In this document: positions 6,916 to 15,047 of the stretch, piece after piece
Position numbering within the stretch: position 1 is the stretch's first letter
How the letters are laid out: every line of letters starts with the position of its first letter
DNA from: a virus
IMG/VR virus record: IMGVR_UViG_3300037071_000364
Coordinates: 1-20,027 of that record
Strand: one strand, 5' to 3'
DNA length: 20,027 nt
Position numbers and translations under genes: made by a program
The notes under the pieces: model-generated
What the model saw: only the letters and a program-made list of their open reading frames with translations
Database searches by the model: none
Told to the model about the DNA's origin: nothing

Positions 6916-9141
6916 ATGAATAACCAAGTAAACTTCCCGATACAAACTTGTTTCCAAAAAGATAAGACACCTGAATGGGTGGCTAAACATTTAGACTACG
7001 CACAGCAACTTTGGAGAGGTTCTAATCCTATTAGAGATAAAATGGATAGAGACTTCCGTTCATATAACGGAGAACGTCCTAAAAACAGCATGAAGTACCT
7101 TACTAAACAGTTTGGTGCGGATAATAGAGCTGAGTTTATTTCTTACAGAGCGCATAAGCCAAAGATTCAATTAATGGTTGGTGAGTTCCTTACACAGCCT
7201 TTATCAGCTACGGTAGAAACAGTTAATAGAGATGCTAAGTCAGAGAAAATGGCTCAGATGGACTTTATGACTGGAGCTATGATAGCTCGTAAAGAGTTAA
7301 TGGATTTAAAGGATAAGGCTGGTGTAGATGTAATGGAAGGCGCGCTGATACCTGAGAGTGATGAAGACCCGATTTGGGCAAAACTATCATTTAAGGATAA
7401 GGAAGAAACTATCATGCAAATCATTTTAAATGAAATGATTATCTCTGAAAAGATGAAGCTTAAGTTGTCGGACGATGTGTTGAACGCTACTATTACTTCA
7501 ATGATGTTTAGTAAGGTAGAGAGAGATGAAGAGGGGGAAACTAGATTTATTTCTATCGACCCGCGCGAGGCAATTTACGAAAGAATAAAAGGAGATTATT
7601 TCTTTAAGAAGAGTCCAATATTAGGTTCTTGTCTTTATATGTCAGTACATGATGTATTAAAAAGATTCAAACTTGAACCGAAACAGATAGAATTATTAAA
7701 TTCAATTGCAGAGAATCCAACTATCTACACTAACAGAAGTAATGGTGGTGTAAGAATGGTAGGCGGTAACTTGATGATTCAGGTAATGCACATTGAATGG
7801 AAGTCGGTATTGCCTACGTATTTTAAAAAGATGCTTAAAACTACTAGTCAATTAGCAATGGATGACAATGAGAAGTATATGTTTAAAGAACTTGATACTG
7901 ATGAGTATGAGAACAATAAAGATAAATATGACTTTCAGGTAGCTAAAGGAGATTTCGAGATTTCAGTTAAATATGCAGAGGATTTATGGGAAGCAACTCG
8001 TATCGGAGGATTAAAGGAACTAGACGTTAATTGTCGTAGAGCTTTATTCCAAATGAGAAAGGTGGATGACCCAACAAGAATCTTCGGTAGTTCTTATACA
8101 GGATTTATTTGTCAGAATGTGGACGGGAAGATGTTCTCATTAATGAATGAATTAGATAACTTATCTAATGTATTTGATATTACTATGTATAAGATATTAC
8201 AGGATATTAATAAAGCTATAGGTAAGATTTTAGGATTCAATCGCGCGGCATTAGGAAAAGATAAGACTGTAAAACAAGTAATGTACGATGCTGTTAATAA
8301 CTCATTTGTAGAGTATGATACGTCAGCAAGTGGTAACTTTCACGGTAGAGACGTAAGTCTTAATAATATTCTACAGGATTATGACTTAGGATTAAGCTCT
8401 TCGTTTCCTTCGTTAGTAGCCTTTAAAGACAGTTTACTATTTATGATGGATAGAATGACTGGTATTAACGAGAACAGAGAAGGTCAGATATCAGCAAGCG
8501 CAACGGTAGCTAATACAGATTCGGCTATTACAGCGTCTAGGACTATTACAGCACCTTTCTTTTATGGAGTATATCTTTACGTAAGTGAGGTATTAGAGAA
8601 GGTTGTGGAGTCTACTAAAGTGACATGGGCATTCTATAAGATAGAAAAAGGAGAGCAGATATTAGGAACTTCTAAGCAAAGATGGTTACAGGTATCTCAA
8701 GAATTAGGATTTAAAGATTATGGTGTACATATCCAAGACGGAAGTAAGTATGCTAAGATTACATCGTTTATGGACCAGCAAATGGCTACTTCTTTAAATG
8801 CTAAAGAAATTAGACCAGAGGATGCGTTTAGTTATATGATTGCAGAAACATTCTCTGAGAAGAAAGCTATTTTAAATGATGCATGGTCTAAAGTAAAACA
8901 ATTTACTAGTGAACAACAACAAATGCAATTACAGGCTCAACAACAAATGTCTGCTCAACAACAACAGACTCAAATACAATTAGCTCAAGAAGATCGTGAG
9001 GATAAACAGAAGGCGGCTATGGATGAAATTGAGTGGAAAGCAACTAACCAGATAAGAATTGACGACAATAAGGGAGCGAATAATGTGATAGAGACACAAC
9101 ATAAAGTTTCTACTGAACAAATAAACAATACGAATATTTAA
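6916..9141 (+). CDS. Portal protein
   Basis: Placed directly after TerL and before the scaffold and capsid genes, at 741 aa, this is the expected dodecameric portal through which DNA enters and leaves the head. Near the N-terminus, RDKMDRDFRSYNGE and then AHKPKIQLMVGEFLTQPL (residues 79-96) match the RPKIxxLxGExxxRP-like signature I recall from portals of crAss-like and other Bacteroidota phages. Residues about 666-690 are very Gln-rich and probably form a helical barrel or flexible tail, followed by a charged C-terminus. It has its own candidate promoter at 6892. The sequence shows no frameshift. Assignment rests on context plus remembered similarity. Confidence 0.87.
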   Translation: MNNQVNFPIQTCFQKDKTPEWVAKHLDYAQQLWRGSNPIRDKMDRDFRSYNGERPKNSMKYLTKQFGADNRAEFISYRAHKPKIQLMVGEFLTQPLSATVETVNRDAKSEKMAQMDFMTGAMIARKELMDLKDKAGVDVMEGALIPESDEDPIWAKLSFKDKEETIMQIILNEMIISEKMKLKLSDDVLNATITSMMFSKVERDEEGETRFISIDPREAIYERIKGDYFFKKSPILGSCLYMSVHDVLKRFKLEPKQIELLNSIAENPTIYTNRSNGGVRMVGGNLMIQVMHIEWKSVLPTYFKKMLKTTSQLAMDDNEKYMFKELDTDEYENNKDKYDFQVAKGDFEISVKYAEDLWEATRIGGLKELDVNCRRALFQMRKVDDPTRIFGSSYTGFICQNVDGKMFSLMNELDNLSNVFDITMYKILQDINKAIGKILGFNRAALGKDKTVKQVMYDAVNNSFVEYDTSASGNFHGRDVSLNNILQDYDLGLSSSFPSLVAFKDSLLFMMDRMTGINENREGQISASATVANTDSAITASRTITAPFFYGVYLYVSEVLEKVVESTKVTWAFYKIEKGEQILGTSKQRWLQVSQELGFKDYGVHIQDGSKYAKITSFMDQQMATSLNAKEIRPEDAFSYMIAETFSEKKAILNDAWSKVKQFTSEQQQMQLQAQQQMSAQQQQTQIQLAQEDREDKQKAAMDEIEWKATNQIRIDDNKGANNVIETQHKVSTEQINNTNI
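7660..7679 (+). repeat. Repeat copy C inside the portal gene
   Basis: Twenty bases encoding KRFKLEP (portal residues 249-255) are identical to 182-201. The match ends before the stop region of the other copies. Confidence 0.6.
8911..8985 (+). repeat. CAA-rich low-complexity tract in portal gene
   Basis: Repeated CAA codons, interrupted by ATG, TTA and GCT, encode a poly-Gln-type segment (EQQQMQLQAQQQMSAQQQQ). Slippage at such tracts can change length between relatives. Similar Gln-rich C-termini occur in other phage portals. Confidence 0.7.
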
Positions 9142-9149
9142 TATATTTG
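9142..9149 (+). promoter_or_regulatory. Candidate late promoter element TATATTTG before scaffold gene
   Basis: The octamer begins on the base after the portal stop codon and ends 18 nt before the scaffold ATG at 9168. The same octamer precedes the genes at 12966 and 15048. It would drive scaffold plus capsid, which end at a strong terminator. Confidence 0.6.
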
Positions 9150-9167
9150 ACATTAAAATACAATAAA

Positions 9168-10322
9168 ATGCCAGAAATAACAGAAAATACCCCAGTAGAG
9201 CAACGAGATGTTGCCGAGGTAGCTAAACCAACGGCGAATTTAGATTTACTATCACAAGTTAAATGGACTGCTGATAATGTAAATAAAATTGAAACAGCGC
9301 CAGTAGTAGAAGAAGTAAAACCAGTAGAAACAGCAACTAATTTAGAAACTGCTAATCAAGATTTAAACATTGAGAAGCCAGCAGAAGAAGTTAAAGCTGA
9401 AGAAACTAAACCTGAAGAAACCGTAGAGGAAGCTCCACTAACTTTAGAAGGTGATGCTTTAACTTTAGATGAGAATACTGAAGAAGGTTGGAAAGCGGTT
9501 GCTAAACTAGAAGAGTTAGAACTTGAAAACGATTCTTATGAAGAGTTTAAGACTAAGTTCGAGGAGAAGGTAGCAGCTCCATTAAAGGCTGAAATTGAAG
9601 CGTTAAGAGCAGTATCAGAAGACAAGATATTTGAAGGTGTTGACCCACGAGTAAGATTAGAATTTGAACTTGCCAAGTCAGGACTATCTTATGAGCAAAT
9701 ACAAGCTCCTTTAAAGAACATAGAAGCTTTTAAAGCAATGAACACTGCTGAGTTAGTAAGAGCCGATATTGAAGCTAGATACCCTAATGCAGAATCTACA
9801 TGGGTGGATGCAGAGGTGGAAAAGCAAATTGAAAGTGGTAATGCAGCGCACGAAGAAACAAGAATTAGACTAGAACTTGATGCTATTGAGAATCAAATCA
9901 TAACAGAGAGAGAATCTAAGATACAAGAATATAAAGCAAACAGTGAGAAGTTAAATGCTGAAAGACGTAATAGTGAAATAGAAAACATATCAAAGGCTCT
10001 GAATGAAGTTCCGAGTTTTATGGGTTCTAATATTGCGCCTGAAGCAAAACAAATTATGGCTAAAAACTATGCAGAAGGAAAGTACGATACTGCATTAAAA
10101 GACCCTAATTTCATCGCGGCAGCTTTATTATACAAAGAGTTTGGTGAAAAAGCATTTCAAGCTGCGATAGCTAAGAGCGAAGCAAAGGGCAAGATGGCAA
10201 TAACCAACAAATTACACAATACACCACCGTTAGATAACATTGGGGGCGGTGCTGTAGTACAGAATGAAACATTAACAGGCTTTGATAAGCTTAAGAATGA
10301 CCCAAGGTTTAAAACAAATTAA
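9168..10322 (+). CDS. Scaffold-like capsid assembly protein
   Basis: The real start is the ATG at 9168. An earlier in-frame TTG at 9147 lies inside the promoter octamer. The 384-aa protein is strongly acidic. Residues about 1-95 are a disordered Glu/Pro/Val/Thr-rich region (KPAEEVKAEETKPEETVEE), the middle is a long charged helix or coiled coil, and the C-terminus holds a small helical region followed by a Gly-rich linker and a basic end (FDKLKNDPRFKTN). An acidic, helical protein with a basic C-terminus lying directly upstream of the major capsid gene is the normal arrangement for a scaffolding protein. No protease domain is evident. It shares a transcription unit with the capsid gene, 31 nt downstream. 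Function is inferred from composition and position. Confidence 0.75.
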   Translation: MPEITENTPVEQRDVAEVAKPTANLDLLSQVKWTADNVNKIETAPVVEEVKPVETATNLETANQDLNIEKPAEEVKAEETKPEETVEEAPLTLEGDALTLDENTEEGWKAVAKLEELELENDSYEEFKTKFEEKVAAPLKAEIEALRAVSEDKIFEGVDPRVRLEFELAKSGLSYEQIQAPLKNIEAFKAMNTAELVRADIEARYPNAESTWVDAEVEKQIESGNAAHEETRIRLELDAIENQIITERESKIQEYKANSEKLNAERRNSEIENISKALNEVPSFMGSNIAPEAKQIMAKNYAEGKYDTALKDPNFIAAALLYKEFGEKAFQAAIAKSEAKGKMAITNKLHNTPPLDNIGGGAVVQNETLTGFDKLKNDPRFKTN

Positions 10323-10353
10323 CTAAATTAAAAAACCTTAAAAACAAATAATT

Positions 10354-11835
10354 ATGTCACAAAATCCAGGACAAGTTAGAGTCGTACAAGGTGTATTCGG
10401 TGACGAATGTACTACAACGAATGACTTAATGCAAAATCAGAATCTTAAACCAGAGGTTAAAAAGATGATGTATCACGTAGATCAACGTCAGTTATCTACA
10501 TTAATCACTTCAGGAGCAGTAGGCCCTTGGGGAGTAAACGTAACTGAATTAGAGAAATTCGGTAAAGCGCCAGACGGTACGCCAATTGGTTCTAGTTCAT
10601 TACAGTTCGCTGTACAAGGTCGTTTAGACCAAGCTTCTACTATTTTACAACAAGTAGGTGCTTCAGGAGCAGATGGTTCATTCCAATTATTACTTAAAGA
10701 CAAGTATATTTATAAAGGACACGTTGTGTTGTTTCAAAACGCAGGACGTTACTCAGCAATCTGTACTACAGAACCAGTTAAAACAGCAGGAGGTTATTTA
10801 TATAACTTCATGAATCAACAAAGTGAAGTATTCGTTTATGCTACTCATGCAGCTCCAAACGGAAACGGTACAGCAACATGTATGGCTGTAACAACTAACT
10901 ACGGTGAAGGTTCTAACAAAGGATATTCTCGTACAATGCACCCAGATCGTTTTATTGTTGATATGACTATTCAACGTAAATCAGTATCAGTTACAGGAGC
11001 AGTTGCTAATCAAGTTACTTGGTATGAAACTGAAGTAGGTGGTGAAATGGTTCGTGGATGGAAATATACAGCTATGCGTCAAGCAGAAGCGTTATTCTCA
11101 GGAGAGAATGAGTATGCTAAAATCTTCGGTGTATCTACAATGAAGAATGCTGATGGTACTCGTAGACAGTTCCCAGTAGTTCCAGATTTAGATGCTGAAG
11201 ATGGAATCATTGCAGGTGATGGTATCGAAGAGCAAATCGCTGGTGGAAACGAGATATTCGGTTCAGGAACTAGTGGAGAAGCTACAGAAGATGACTTCAT
11301 TGATATGATTAAGTTATTGATTCGTAAATCAAATTCTGCTAACGGTAAAATTAATATCGTGTTATTAACAGGTGTTGATGGATTCTTTAACTTCCAAGAG
11401 AAAGCTGCTCGTATTGCTTCTGCTTTAAACATTGAGTTTAAACAATCAGTAAACGGTGGAGATGCTAATGTAGTATCAGGAGTTACTTTTACTCAAATTC
11501 ATTATGGTGGTTCTACAATTACTTGTATGCAACATCCTATGTTTGATGACGCTAAGAAATTCTCTGCAACATCTACTATCTCAGGACGTAACATTATGTC
11601 AGGTACTTACATGGGTGGTAACATCGAAGGAGAATACGGTAAGAATATCGAGATTATCCCAAGAGGAGCGCATGGTGGTAACCGTTCAATGGTAACTGCT
11701 GATTTAAAAGGTATGACAGGAGTAGGTGCTGGTGCAATCATCACACAGAAAGATGCTGATACTTATGCAATGTTAAAAGAGGACTTAATTGTTATCTATA
11801 ACACTCAAAATTGGGCTATCTTACGTCAATCTTAA
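10354..11835 (+). CDS. Major capsid protein
   Basis: This 493-aa protein follows portal and scaffold and is followed by a strong terminator, the standard position for the main head protein. Its composition is that of a soluble mixed alpha/beta shell protein rich in Gly, Ala and Thr. Its Arg codons are mostly CGT, whereas terL and the portal use AGA more often, which fits very high expression. The A-rich leader (TTAAAAACAAATAATTATG) closely matches that of the gene at 12966. No TAnnTTTG lies in the 31-nt gap, so it is probably co-transcribed with the scaffold gene. The HK97 fold is assumed for tailed phages and cannot be proven from sequence by eye. Confidence 0.85.
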   Translation: MSQNPGQVRVVQGVFGDECTTTNDLMQNQNLKPEVKKMMYHVDQRQLSTLITSGAVGPWGVNVTELEKFGKAPDGTPIGSSSLQFAVQGRLDQASTILQQVGASGADGSFQLLLKDKYIYKGHVVLFQNAGRYSAICTTEPVKTAGGYLYNFMNQQSEVFVYATHAAPNGNGTATCMAVTTNYGEGSNKGYSRTMHPDRFIVDMTIQRKSVSVTGAVANQVTWYETEVGGEMVRGWKYTAMRQAEALFSGENEYAKIFGVSTMKNADGTRRQFPVVPDLDAEDGIIAGDGIEEQIAGGNEIFGSGTSGEATEDDFIDMIKLLIRKSNSANGKINIVLLTGVDGFFNFQEKAARIASALNIEFKQSVNGGDANVVSGVTFTQIHYGGSTITCMQHPMFDDAKKFSATSTISGRNIMSGTYMGGNIEGEYGKNIEIIPRGAHGGNRSMVTADLKGMTGVGAGAIITQKDADTYAMLKEDLIVIYNTQNWAILRQS

Positions 11836-11853
11836 GATTAAAACTTAAATAGT

Positions 11854-11888
11854 AAAAACCTCCTAACTTAATTGCTAGGAGGTTTTTT
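11854..11888. terminator. Bidirectional terminator between capsid and RNA ligase genes
   Basis: A 12-bp stem (AAAAACCTCCTA with TAGGAGGTTTTT) and a 10-nt loop has T runs on both strands. It can end the rightward capsid transcript and the leftward RNA ligase transcript, whose stop codon lies 4 nt away. The long perfect stem makes it the strongest hairpin in the window. Confidence 0.92.
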
Positions 11889-11892
11889 AGTT

Positions 11893-12855
11893 TTATATTT
11901 GATTTAAGAACCATATTCTAGCTTTAGTGGTTATAGCGTTTTTAACTCTCTTTTCATCAAGTCCACTTTTATCTAACGTATCTTTTTCTTCTTTTAAAAC
12001 ATCGTTTACTACCCACCCCAAAAACTGTCCTGTATTTTTAGAATCAACTTCTATATTGCTCTCTTTAAAATATGAAATACCTTGATTTAATCTATTTTCG
12101 GAAACAACTGAATCAACAAATTCATTAATAGTTTCCATTAATTCTGTGTCAATTGGATTTAATACTTTGACTTTTGAGGCAGAATGCTTTTCTCCTTTTG
12201 ACTTAAATTTAAGTTCTTTATTTGTTGTACAAGTAAATACTATCCCTTCACCAACTCCGTCCTTGCCAAAGAATTTACCTACTGGACAAGATTCTTCAAC
12301 TGAAATTGTCATTTCTATGAGTTTGTTTTGAGAATATTCGGGACTGTTGAAATCTATATCTATTTCGTATGTAGGAAACTGATATATGTTATAAATAGAG
12401 TTTTCGTTATCTTTTAAGTTTTCATTAAAATCTACCCAGCAATCATCAATCATCACTCCGAAAATAACAAACATTTTAGGGACACCATTAATTGCAACTC
12501 CTTTTTGAATACTTCCACCGCACCACTCTCCGTAAATTGCAGTATAATCATCAAATGGCAAACTGAATAATGAATCTAAGTTTTTATTACATAAGGTTCC
12601 CATAAATCCAGCATTATCGTCATTTAAAGATAGGACACGTTCTCTTGATTGAAATTCAATTCTACCGTCTGAATATTTTACTATACCAGCGTTTGTTCCA
12701 TGTAGTTTAACCGTTCCTTCAAATTTTAAAGTTGGATAGTTGTCTGTGTGTGAATAAATAGCTTTTCCTTCTTCGTCTTTTCCTTTAAAGTCGTGAATAG
12801 CCTTTACTGCTCTAATTACGTTTCTGAATTGTTCAATGCTTGGGTATTTTTTCAT
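11893..12855 (-). CDS. RNA ligase, T4 Rnl2-type
   Basis: All nucleotidyl-transferase motifs are visible: motif I TVKLHGTN with the AMP-accepting Lys K50, an SRER element near residue 70, motif III IYGEW (Y108-E110), motif IIIa MFVIFGV (128-134), motif IV EGIVF (E203) and motif V LKFKSK (K216-K220). At 320 aa it is close to T4 Rnl2 (334 aa) and keeps a helical C-terminal region, so it appears complete. Such enzymes reseal nicked RNA and in phages can repair tRNA or mRNA cleaved by host defence nucleases. That role is inference here, since no kinase/phosphatase partner lies in the window. It is the only minus-strand gene, placed between capsid and later virion genes, as for a recently gained accessory gene. 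Confidence 0.93.
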   Translation of the reverse strand: MKKYPSIEQFRNVIRAVKAIHDFKGKDEEGKAIYSHTDNYPTLKFEGTVKLHGTNAGIVKYSDGRIEFQSRERVLSLNDDNAGFMGTLCNKNLDSLFSLPFDDYTAIYGEWCGGSIQKGVAINGVPKMFVIFGVMIDDCWVDFNENLKDNENSIYNIYQFPTYEIDIDFNSPEYSQNKLIEMTISVEESCPVGKFFGKDGVGEGIVFTCTTNKELKFKSKGEKHSASKVKVLNPIDTELMETINEFVDSVVSENRLNQGISYFKESNIEVDSKNTGQFLGWVVNDVLKEEKDTLDKSGLDEKRVKNAITTKARIWFLNQI

Positions 12856-12965
12856 GTTGTTTGTTTTTATATTTTCCTACTTATACCATAGACCAGCTCA
12901 AAAGGTTTCAATTTTGAATCTTTTTTATTGATATATTTGTCAGTATAATTTAAAAACAAATAAAT
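12856..12965. other. Divergent intergenic region between RNA ligase and 375-aa gene
   Basis: This 110-nt gap must hold leftward control signals for the RNA ligase and rightward signals for the virion gene. The rightward TATATTTG is clear. For the ligase, only an A-rich leader is visible and no TAnnTTTG on that strand. A small inverted repeat, TTCAA-TT-TTGAA at about 12908-12919, could be an operator but is too short to be sure. Confidence 0.4.
12932..12939 (+). promoter_or_regulatory. Candidate late promoter element TATATTTG
   Basis: The octamer is identical to those at 9142 and 15008 and ends 26 nt before the ATG at 12966. An AT box (TATAATTTA) follows, then the A-rich leader TTTAAAAACAAATAA. 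A TTTG at 12913-12916 is closer than the usual -33 spacing. Confidence 0.6.
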
Positions 12966-14093
12966 ATGAACTATTTAGAAAACGACCAAGATGTTAGCGA
13001 GACGCTACAGGTCGGCATTGACTACACGATAGTCAAAGACAAAAGCGGTTATGAGTTTAAGTATGTAAACTTCAATAAACCAGGATTAATTAAACGTGAC
13101 GGACTTGTTGAAATTAAGCAGATGAAGCAGAATTTAACATCGGACGGCAAGCGTAAGCATAACCAAGAGGTTAGATTTAAACGCTACACTGATTCAGCAA
13201 CAGGATTACTTTGGGGCTTACACAAAGGAGTAAATAACAGCACTGGTAATATTGCTCATGAAGAGATAGTATTAGAAGGTGATATGTTATTCGACCTTAA
13301 GAATAAGAAAGACGCTGTATTGTGTGCTATTATCTTAAATAGCCCGTTTGTAGAAGGAAGCCCTAACCAAGTTGGTAGACCACTTTACAAAGTATTCAGT
13401 AAAGAAGCAGAGGCAGCTAAATCAGTTGATAAACGTTCATTAAGACGTAAATGCGAGGATATTATCGAATCATTGGCTAAGCAAGATAAGGTTGCATTAG
13501 AAGAAATGGCACGTAATATCGGAGTTCATGTAGAGGCTAATAGATACGGAAATATGCTTTTAGATGAAGTATATCGTATCATGGAGAACGACCCACGTAA
13601 ATTCTTAGATATTTACAATAATCCAAACAGAGAATATATTACTATTTTCAATAGAGCGTTATCTAAAGGAATCCTTAAAGAAGACTTCGCTAGTGGCACA
13701 TTTATGTATGGTGCTATTCACTTAGGGTATAGTAAAGATGATGCTATTGGTCATTTAGTTAACGATTCAAGTATGGCATCTACTATTAAAGTACAATGTG
13801 ACGCGTTAGATAAAGGAACTCTTAAATCAATGGCTAATACTAACTTCGGGAAAGATGATTCTAGTAAAGATGCTGAGATTGCTAAATTGAGAGCTGAGTT
13901 AGCTAAACATCAACCTAAAGCAGAAAAAATTGAAGGTTCTGCTCCTGTAATCGGAACAATGCAATCTAATGAAGATGCTGATGAATATGCTAAACTTTTA
14001 GAAAGAGCTAAAGAATTAAAGATTAAAAGCCCTCACTTTATCAAAACTGTAGAAGGATTAAAAGCTAAAATAGAAGAGGCTGAAAACGCATAA
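12966..14093 (+). CDS. Probable virion-associated protein of unknown function (375 aa)
   Basis: The N-terminal third is beta-rich. Residues about 115-150 (AIILNSPFVEGSPNQVG) are followed by EAEAAKSVDKRSLRRKCEDI, and a long helical region then runs to about 290. A charged linker with a short coiled coil (DAEIAKLRAELAKHQ) follows, and the C-terminal helices end EEAENA. The pattern of a hydrophobic NxPxxxGSPN segment plus helical bundle recalls uncharacterised proteins in other phage head modules, but I cannot name a family. A late-type promoter octamer precedes it, its A-rich leader matches that of the capsid gene, and a terminator follows, so it is likely made in quantity late in infection. 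Confidence 0.75.
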   Translation: MNYLENDQDVSETLQVGIDYTIVKDKSGYEFKYVNFNKPGLIKRDGLVEIKQMKQNLTSDGKRKHNQEVRFKRYTDSATGLLWGLHKGVNNSTGNIAHEEIVLEGDMLFDLKNKKDAVLCAIILNSPFVEGSPNQVGRPLYKVFSKEAEAAKSVDKRSLRRKCEDIIESLAKQDKVALEEMARNIGVHVEANRYGNMLLDEVYRIMENDPRKFLDIYNNPNREYITIFNRALSKGILKEDFASGTFMYGAIHLGYSKDDAIGHLVNDSSMASTIKVQCDALDKGTLKSMANTNFGKDDSSKDAEIAKLRAELAKHQPKAEKIEGSAPVIGTMQSNEDADEYAKLLERAKELKIKSPHFIKTVEGLKAKIEEAENA

Positions 14094-14118
14094 ACAAAAC
14101 CACTAAACACAAAACTGA

Positions 14119-14147
14119 GGAGTAAGCTAAAAACTTGCTCCTTTTTT
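14119..14147 (+). terminator. Intrinsic terminator after 375-aa gene
   Basis: GGAGTAAG pairs with CTTGCTCC over 8 bp including one G-U pair, with a 7-nt loop, and is followed by six T residues. The next ATG is 27 nt past the T run. Confidence 0.8.
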
Positions 14148-14150
14148 ATT

Positions 14151-14158
14151 TACTTTTA
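14151..14158 (+). promoter_or_regulatory. Possible promoter element TACTTTTA after terminator
   Basis: TACTTTTAAGTCA directly follows the terminator T run and differs in one base from TACTTTTAACTCA at 17498-17510, which is also directly after a terminator. It matches TAnnTTT but lacks the final G. The shared 13-mer at equivalent sites is the reason to list it. Confidence 0.3.
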
Positions 14159-14174
14159 AGTCAAAATACTTACT

Positions 14175-14987
14175 ATGAACGCGATACAAACATACATGGC
14201 TATTGGGCTATATACTGATTACTCAAGAAACTCTAGATTCTTTAATACAGAGATTGACAGAGCTGTAAATGATGCTATTATGAAGAAGATAGATAGTATA
14301 ACAGATTCAGATAAGCCTAATGAATTAAGAGGGATAGATCGTATTCAGAAGTTCAGAGATGAATTGTTTACACTTGTTAAAACAGCAGCATTAACGGTTA
14401 CTAATATTGGAGCCTATAACGATGATGTTTACATTAATCACGCTAATTATCCTACAGATTATCAAACTTATGTAAGTATTACAACTACTATTAGTGGAAC
14501 ATCTACATATTGTAGAGATCAAATGACTCATAATACTAAAGGGCCAATCTTAGAATGCTCGTTCCTTAAGCCAAGTAATAAGAAGCCTTATATGCTAGAA
14601 GATGCAACTGGATTTAATATTTATAAAGGAACGTCCGCTACGATGACTGCAAATTTAGAATATATAAAAGTTCCTGCTACTTTTACTATGGGAGCTGATA
14701 CGGATTTGATTAACGCTGGCGCAGGTGTACTTGCTATTAACACTACCTATATCGCAGTTGATGTGTCAGTGTATAATGCTATTACTTACAGAGAGGGTGT
14801 GGAATTCACGACGAATGGCGCATTGACTGATTTAACTAGTGGACAAGTGATAAAGAAATCCCTAACAACTGCTATAGAATTACCTCCTAAGTGCCACGAA
14901 GAGATAGCTAAAATGGCTGCTGAGATACTATTAGGAGTTAATTCTGACTACGATGGTTCTCAGTTTGCAGAAAAAGAATCTAAGTAA
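14175..14987 (+). CDS. Connector or neck-like virion protein (270 aa)
   Basis: An N-terminal helical region (residues about 1-75, with RAVNDAIMKKIDSITDS and FRDELFTLVKTAAL) is followed by a beta-rich middle (about 80-225). A C-terminal helix LPPKCHEEIAKMAAEILLG comes near residue 240. An LPPxxHxEIxxxAAEIxL ending is one I associate with small phage structural proteins around the neck, and a helix-beta-helix layout suits a portal-docking adaptor. The link is from memory and position, not proof. The gene lies between two terminator- or promoter-flanked virion genes and is not interrupted. Confidence 0.6.
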   Translation: MNAIQTYMAIGLYTDYSRNSRFFNTEIDRAVNDAIMKKIDSITDSDKPNELRGIDRIQKFRDELFTLVKTAALTVTNIGAYNDDVYINHANYPTDYQTYVSITTTISGTSTYCRDQMTHNTKGPILECSFLKPSNKKPYMLEDATGFNIYKGTSATMTANLEYIKVPATFTMGADTDLINAGAGVLAINTTYIAVDVSVYNAITYREGVEFTTNGALTDLTSGQVIKKSLTTAIELPPKCHEEIAKMAAEILLGVNSDYDGSQFAEKESK

Positions 14988-15007
14988 TTTCATATTGAAA
15001 TACTAAT

Positions 15008-15015
15008 TATATTTG
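15008..15015 (+). promoter_or_regulatory. Candidate late promoter element TATATTTG before 535-aa gene
   Basis: The third copy of the identical octamer. It ends 32 nt before the ATG at 15048, with a TATAAAC box and an A/C-rich leader (AACAAAAACAAAAACAAA) in between. No TTG at 17-23 nt upstream. Confidence 0.6.
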
Positions 15016-15047
15016 ATACATTATAAACCAACAAAAACAAAAACAAA

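Noticed and set aside
9147-9167. TTG start giving a 391-aa scaffold-like protein
   Set aside because: The codon is part of the TATATTTG octamer, so the extra seven residues are unlikely to be translated.
11079-11432. 117-aa minus-strand reading frame inside the capsid gene
   Set aside because: It is fully contained in the well-supported capsid gene on the other strand and has no independent start context or recognisable protein.
12856-12931. Leftward promoter for the RNA ligase
   Set aside because: No TAnnTTTG on the minus strand. TTGAAA and TATAAG are present but at poor spacing, so I did not list a site.
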